Source: Microtetraspora sp. NBRC 13810
GTDB taxonomy: Bacteria; Actinomycetota; Actinomycetes; Streptosporangiales; Streptosporangiaceae
NCBI RefSeq assembly: GCF_030268685.1
Contig: NZ_BSRQ01000007.1
Coordinates: 248,001-312,000 of the forward strand
Direction: 5' to 3'
Length of the DNA stretch: 64,000 nucleotides
The translations under genes were made by a program, and so were the position numbers. Below are positions 62,596 through 64,000 of this stretch, in pieces. The first letter of the stretch is position 1. Every line of letters starts with the position of its first letter. The notes beneath the pieces were generated by a model that had not been told where the DNA came from, did not search any database, and worked only from the letters and a program-made list of their open reading frames with translations.

Positions 62596-63872
62596 CCTGC
62601 GGAGACAGGTTCCGCGCGGACCGCCGGGCGGGTGCCGCCGAGGGCCAGGAAGGCGGCCAGCGATCCCGCCGCGAGCACCGTCATGACGACCGCCATCGGC
62701 GCCGCCGTACCGGTGCCGGCCAGCCCGACGAGGGGGGCCGACAGTGCGCCGAAGGCGAACTGCAGCACGCCGAGCAGGGCGGAGGCGCTGCCCGCGACCT
62801 GCGGCGGCTGGTTCATCAGGGCCAGCGCGCCGGTGCCCGGCAGCACCAGGCCCGCCCCGCACATCATGACGAACAGCGAGCCCGCCACCACCGGCAGGCC
62901 CAGCCCCGCGGCCACGCCCGCGAGCAGCGACAGCGCCCCCGCCAGCGTCACGAACAGGCCGACGAGGACGAGCCGCGCCGGGGACACCCGCCCGGCCAGC
63001 CGCCCGCCGAGCTGGGACAGCGCGATGAGCCCGACGGCGTTGGCGGCGAAGAGCAGCGAGTAGGTCTGCGGGGTCACCTCGTAGACCCCCTGGAGCACGA
63101 ACGGCGAGCCGGAGATGTAGGCGAACATCGCGCCGAACCCGAGACCGGCGGAGATCGCGCACGCCATGAACGGGCGGTCGCGCAGCAGCACCCAGAAGGT
63201 CCTCCCGGTACGGCGCAGCCCGCCCGCCTCCCGCTGACCGGCGGGCAGCGTCTCGCGCACGCGGAACACCACTGCGGCGAGCAGTCCCAGCCCGGCGACG
63301 GTGAGCGCGACGAAGACGCCGCGCCAGGAGGTGACGGAGAGCAGTTGGGCGCCCGCGATCGGCGCGAGGATCGGGGCGAGGCCGCTGACCAGCATGAGGC
63401 TGGCGAAGATGCGGGCGATCGCGGGGCCGTCGTACAGGTCGCGGACGACCGCGCGGACGATCACCAGGACGGCGCCGCCGGCGAAGCCCTGCACCAGGCG
63501 CAGCGCGACCAGCGCGTAGACCGAGGGTGCGAAGGCGCACAGCAGCGAGGCCAGCACGTAGCCGGCGAGGCCGGCGAGGAGCGGGGTCCTGCGCCCGCGC
63601 ACGTCGCTGAGCGGGCCCGCGACCACCTGGCCGAGCGACACGCCGATCAGGCAGGCGGTCAGGCTCAGCTGCACCTCCGCCGCCCCCGCGGCCATCTCCG
63701 AGGAGATCGAGGGCAGCGCGGGCAGGTACATGTCGATGGACAGGGGGCCGATGGCGGACAGCGCCCCCAGGACCAGGAGCCCTCCCCTGCGGCGGGGGGC
63801 GGGTGAGCCGGATTCCGCATCCGGTTCTGCGTCGATGCCGGGCGACTTCCTGGCGTCGGCGGGGGCGGTCAT
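62592..63872 (-). CDS. Bcr/CflA-type MFS multidrug efflux transporter
   Basis: 426 residues, about 12 membrane segments. Family blocks: LGALSAIGPLSIDMYLPALPSI in helix 1, GQVVAGPLSDVRGRRTPLLAG (MFS motif A), LRLVQGFAGGAVLVIVRAVVRDLYDG, and MLVSGLAPILAPIAGAQLL. Drug:proton antiporter. ATG at 63872 has AAAGGAT upstream. Transcription may run on toward suf, as the iron box lies at its very end. Confidence 0.92.
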   Translation of the reverse strand: MTAPADARKSPGIDAEPDAESGSPAPRRRGGLLVLGALSAIGPLSIDMYLPALPSISSEMAAGAAEVQLSLTACLIGVSLGQVVAGPLSDVRGRRTPLLAGLAGYVLASLLCAFAPSVYALVALRLVQGFAGGAVLVIVRAVVRDLYDGPAIARIFASLMLVSGLAPILAPIAGAQLLSVTSWRGVFVALTVAGLGLLAAVVFRVRETLPAGQREAGGLRRTGRTFWVLLRDRPFMACAISAGLGFGAMFAYISGSPFVLQGVYEVTPQTYSLLFAANAVGLIALSQLGGRLAGRVSPARLVLVGLFVTLAGALSLLAGVAAGLGLPVVAGSLFVMMCGAGLVLPGTGALALMNQPPQVAGSASALLGVLQFAFGALSAPLVGLAGTGTAAPMAVVMTVLAAGSLAAFLALGGTRPAVRAEPVSAG

Positions 63873-64000
63873 ATGCGGATCCTTTTCCCGTACTGCGGCG
63901 GCGGAGAGCGAGAGGTGCAAACGGCATAGAAGCACCAGAAATTCCCAAATTTCACCCTATTTTCGGGTGATCGGTCGTGACCGGCGCAGCCGCCGTGCCG
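63873..64000. other. upstream region of the efflux gene (window edge)
   Basis: AT-rich around 63935-63965 (TTCCCAAATTTCACC), probable promoter of the efflux gene. No coding feature seen to the window end. Confidence 0.4.

Overview
The window is a high-GC (about 70% or more by eye), gene-dense chromosomal segment from an actinomycete. The evidence is an InhA-type fabG-fabI pair, DUF3090 beside an MSMEG_4193-type phosphatase, a DUF574/SAV2177-like methyltransferase, actinobacterial acVLRF1, a SigE-type sigma factor with a CU044_5270-like protein, a sufR-sufBD-Rieske-sufCSU-sufT operon, a 6C-like RNA, and GTG starts with purine-rich ribosome binding sites. A Streptosporangiales member is my best guess; that is inference and no rRNA is present to test it. 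I see no complete insertion sequence, prophage, tRNA, rRNA or CRISPR array.

Layout. 1-8.1 kb: DUF3090, phosphatase, aldo/keto reductase, a secreted membrane-anchored protein, fabG-fabI (type II fatty acid synthesis) and tldD-tldE (peptide-processing protease pair). 8.1-12.7 kb: dodecin, a DUF3099 membrane protein, a three-hairpin C-loop RNA of the 6C type, a broken mobA with its intact DUF6457 neighbour, moaA, and RNA ligase rtcB. 12.7-20.5 kb: MarR regulator, methyltransferase, DUF3224 protein, and a partner-switching signalling pair in which a 1558-residue protein joins hybrid histidine kinase, receiver, PAS/GAF, SpoIIE phosphatase and anti-sigma ATPase and is translationally coupled to a STAS protein; then an HTH protein behind a palindromic operator.

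20.6-22.9 kb holds the most novel item: a 43-codon gene for a peptide made of three CGC-containing heptads rich in Arg, Gly and Trp, followed by a strong intrinsic terminator and then an ABC exporter. 23-30 kb: a GH6 cellulase with a CebR-type operator, a LacI regulator, secreted proteins and a long-chain acyl-CoA ligase. 30-44.7 kb: POT transporter, TRIC channel, a divergent MocR/YczE pair, a GH15 enzyme, an auto-controlled SigE-type sigma locus with two matching divergent promoters, an LD-carboxypeptidase, a sulfotransferase, an ABC exporter and an enoyl-CoA hydratase.

44.8-55.6 kb: small HTH protein, ABC-F ATPase and acVLRF1 (translation rescue), a degenerate EAL-CBS protein, an unusual Tat/lipoprotein class V PLP enzyme, hisE-hisG, a beta-mannosidase fragment next to a LacI regulator, a 14-copy heptanucleotide repeat, and a DEAD-box helicase with a long RG-rich tail. 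56-64 kb: the eight-gene SUF iron-sulfur operon under SufR, with an iron-box-like site in its promoter, and a Bcr/CflA-type efflux protein.
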